This document shows positions 62,564-64,000 of a DNA stretch of 64,000 bases, one piece after another; the stretch's first letter is position 1, and the number at the start of each line of letters is the position of its first letter. This stretch comes from JBCCGG01 sp039029395. GTDB lineage: Bacteria > Pseudomonadota > Alphaproteobacteria > Kiloniellales > JAKSDN01. Location: contig JBCCGG010000004.1 in the NCBI GenBank assembly GCA_039029395.1, forward strand, positions 124,001 to 188,000, read 5' to 3'. The notes below the pieces were generated by a model. That model worked only from the letters and a program-made list of their open reading frames with translations, searched no databases and had not been told where the DNA came from. The position numbers and the translations under genes were made by a program.

Positions 62564-63429
62564 TCGTTCGCCAGCAGGTGCATCAGGCTCGAGGTGTCCC
62601 ACCTCTGTCCGCCGCGGGCCTGGACCTGGGCGTAGAATTGGTCGACCAGGGCGGCCACCGGCAGGCGCGCGCCGTTGCGCCGCGCCTCGGCCAGTGCGAT
62701 CGACATGTCCTTGCGCATCCAGTCGACCGCGAAGCCGAATTCGAACTCGCCCCGGCACATGGTCTTGCCCCGGTTGTCCATTTGCCAGGACTGCGCCGCG
62801 CCCTTGCCGATCACGTCGAGCACCTTGTCCATGTCGAGCCCCGCCTTCAGCCCGAAGTTCATGCCCTCGGAAAGCCCTTGGACCAGGCCGGCGATGCAGA
62901 TCTGGTTGACCATCTTGGTGAGCTGGCCGGCACCCGACGGGCCCATCAAGGTGACCGCCTTGGCATAGCAGTCGATCACCGGCTTGGCGGTCGCGAAGGC
63001 TGTTTCGTCGCCGCCGCACATGACTGTCAGCTGGCCGTTCTCGGCACCCATCTGCCCGCCCGAGACTGGGGCGTCGATGACCTCGATGTCCTGTATTTGA
63101 CCGGCCACGTGGATCTCCCGCGCGACCTCAGCCGAGGCGCTGGTGTTGTCCACAAAGATCGAGCCGCCGGTCAGGCCCGCCAGGATGCCGTCGGGGCCCA
63201 ACACCACCGAGCGCAGGTCGTCGTCGTTGCCGACGCAGGAAAACGCAATCTCCGCCCCCTCGACGGCCTGGCGCGGGGTCGGCGCGTGGGCGCCGCCGTG
63301 CTCGGCCACCCAGGCCTCGGCCTTGGCGGCGGTCCTGTTGTAGACCGTGACATGGTGGCCGCCGGCGGCCAGATGGCCGGCCATGGGATAGCCCATCACG
63401 CCGAGTCCGATGAAGGCGACTTTGGTCAT
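62560..63429 (-). CDS. NAD(P)-dependent beta-hydroxyacid dehydrogenase (3-hydroxyisobutyrate dehydrogenase family)
   Basis: A 289-residue enzyme. It has the cofactor-binding GLGVMGYPMAGHL at the N-terminus, the substrate motif DAPVSGGQMGAENGQL and the catalytic Lys in GAGQLTKMVNQI. ATG 63429 with AGGAGAGG upstream is the normal start. Members oxidise 3-hydroxyisobutyrate, tartronate semialdehyde or related acids. No valine or glycerate pathway genes are adjacent. Confidence 0.9.
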   Translation of the reverse strand: MTKVAFIGLGVMGYPMAGHLAAGGHHVTVYNRTAAKAEAWVAEHGGAHAPTPRQAVEGAEIAFSCVGNDDDLRSVVLGPDGILAGLTGGSIFVDNTSASAEVAREIHVAGQIQDIEVIDAPVSGGQMGAENGQLTVMCGGDETAFATAKPVIDCYAKAVTLMGPSGAGQLTKMVNQICIAGLVQGLSEGMNFGLKAGLDMDKVLDVIGKGAAQSWQMDNRGKTMCRGEFEFGFAVDWMRKDMSIALAEARRNGARLPVAALVDQFYAQVQARGGQRWDTSSLMHLLAND

Positions 63430-63668
63430 GCTGTCCTCTCCTAAAAATCCTAACCCTGGAACGGGCGGCAGAGTACTCAGGGCAGGCCGCTGGCTCAAGA
63501 GACCTCGCCGATTGGTGATCGGGTTTCCTCTGGCCCCAAAGGCCGCGCCGATCTGGTACTGGTGCTGGGGCCAGGCCCGACTATGATCGCGCCCCACTGC
63601 CGGTCAGTTGGGGCCGGACGAAGGCCGGAGATGGCCTTTCGTTACGTTACCGGGGGGCAACGTGCGAA

Positions 63669-63715
63669 CCGGGGCGGGGAACTCAGGGGCCCCTGCCCCG
63701 GCCTTTCTTTTCTCG
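63669..63715. terminator. probable bidirectional GC-rich terminator
   Basis: CCGGGGCGGGG (63669-63679) pairs with CCCCTGCCCCGG (63690-63701) with one bulge. On the plus strand it is followed by CCTTTCTTTTCTC. It lies just past the stop of the partial exporter gene on the minus strand, in a 290-base gap with no gene. Confidence 0.5.
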
Positions 63716-63719
63716 AGAA

Positions 63720-64000
63720 TCATCCACGGCCGAGCGCTCCCCGACCCCGAAAGCGGAACAGCAGGATCGGTGGGATCAGGCAGAGCATGACCGCCATGAC
63801 CGTGAGGAAGCTGTTGTTGTAGGCGATCATGGTGGCCTGGCGGGTCAGTTCCTGTTGCAGGGCGGCCAGGCCCTCCAGTTCCTCGAGCGACCAACGCTCG
63901 TCCAGGGCCGGGGCAACCGTGTGGCCGCCCAATGGGGTGATCGCCTCGTTGAGGATCGCCTGGTTGATCTGGCTGTAGCGGGCGTGCAGGCCGACCACCG
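63720..64000 (-). CDS. C-terminal part of a DHA2-type multidrug MFS permease (truncated by window edge)
   Basis: About 92 residues, the frame continuing off the right edge. The stretch LTRQATMIAYNNSFLTVMAVMLCLIPPILLF is characteristic of the last membrane helix of EmrB/QacA-type 14-TM proton-linked exporters. The start lies outside the window. A GC-rich hairpin follows the stop. Confidence 0.8.
   Translation of the reverse strand, partial: VVGLHARYSQINQAILNEAITPLGGHTVAPALDERWSLEELEGLAALQQELTRQATMIAYNNSFLTVMAVMLCLIPPILLFRFRGRGALGRG

Overview
The window is a GC-rich chromosomal segment of a Gram-negative bacterium. The block of murein enzymes (MltB-like, RlpA, D,D-carboxypeptidase) followed by tmk-holB-metG-TatD-MBL, together with the TadE/TadG proteins, the glutamine-synthetase paralogue and the class III cyclase, fits an alphaproteobacterium, most likely of Rhodospirillales type. 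That assignment is inference from gene content and order; no rRNA is present. Only one tRNA gene (Val, anticodon CAC) was found. No CRISPR array, transposase or prophage is visible.

Layout. 0-12.3 kb: metabolic and transport genes: HAD phosphatase (cut by the window edge), class III aminotransferase, histidine phosphatase, an ATP/ADP-carrier-like permease coupled to a Tat-exported aldo/keto reductase, an enolase-superfamily enzyme with a decayed SDR remnant and a 40-bp inverted repeat behind it, a voltage-gated sodium channel, tRNA-Val, a VOC protein, an AAA+ ATPase interrupted by one frameshift, and a branched-chain amino-acid dehydrogenase. 12.5-30 kb: an RTX/FG-GAP secreted protein, an ALDH-Fe-ADH operon, an ATP-grasp protein, a 1256-aa kinase-like/TolB-like/TPR fusion, an SDR, an exported beta-propeller, an RbfA-like/RtcB RNA-ligase pair behind a possible leader peptide, a glutamine-synthetase-like ligase and two phosphoesterases. 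30-36 kb: a membrane-anchored pentapeptide-repeat protein, a LysR regulator with its own dyad, a cupin and a TPR/SPOR lipoprotein.

36-45.6 kb is a compact plus-strand housekeeping block for cell-wall turnover and DNA/protein synthesis, with several 4-base start/stop overlaps. 45.6-53.7 kb carries a peptide-type binding protein, a 2OG-Fe oxygenase, a TadG-like/TadE/TadE operon with a good sigma-70 promoter, a GNAT enzyme and MazG. 53.8-64 kb has a four-PAS class III cyclase, then a plus-strand cluster of a small protein, three tandem paralogous PH-like membrane proteins and a second membrane-anchored pentapeptide-repeat protein, followed by a hydroxyacid dehydrogenase and the end of a DHA2-type drug exporter.

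The best candidates for something undescribed are the 56.5-62.6 kb membrane cluster, whose last gene is a paralogue of the 30.1-32.3 kb pentapeptide protein, and the 18.9-22.7 kb kinase-like double TolB/TPR fusion. Functions for both are unknown and are stated as hypotheses only.
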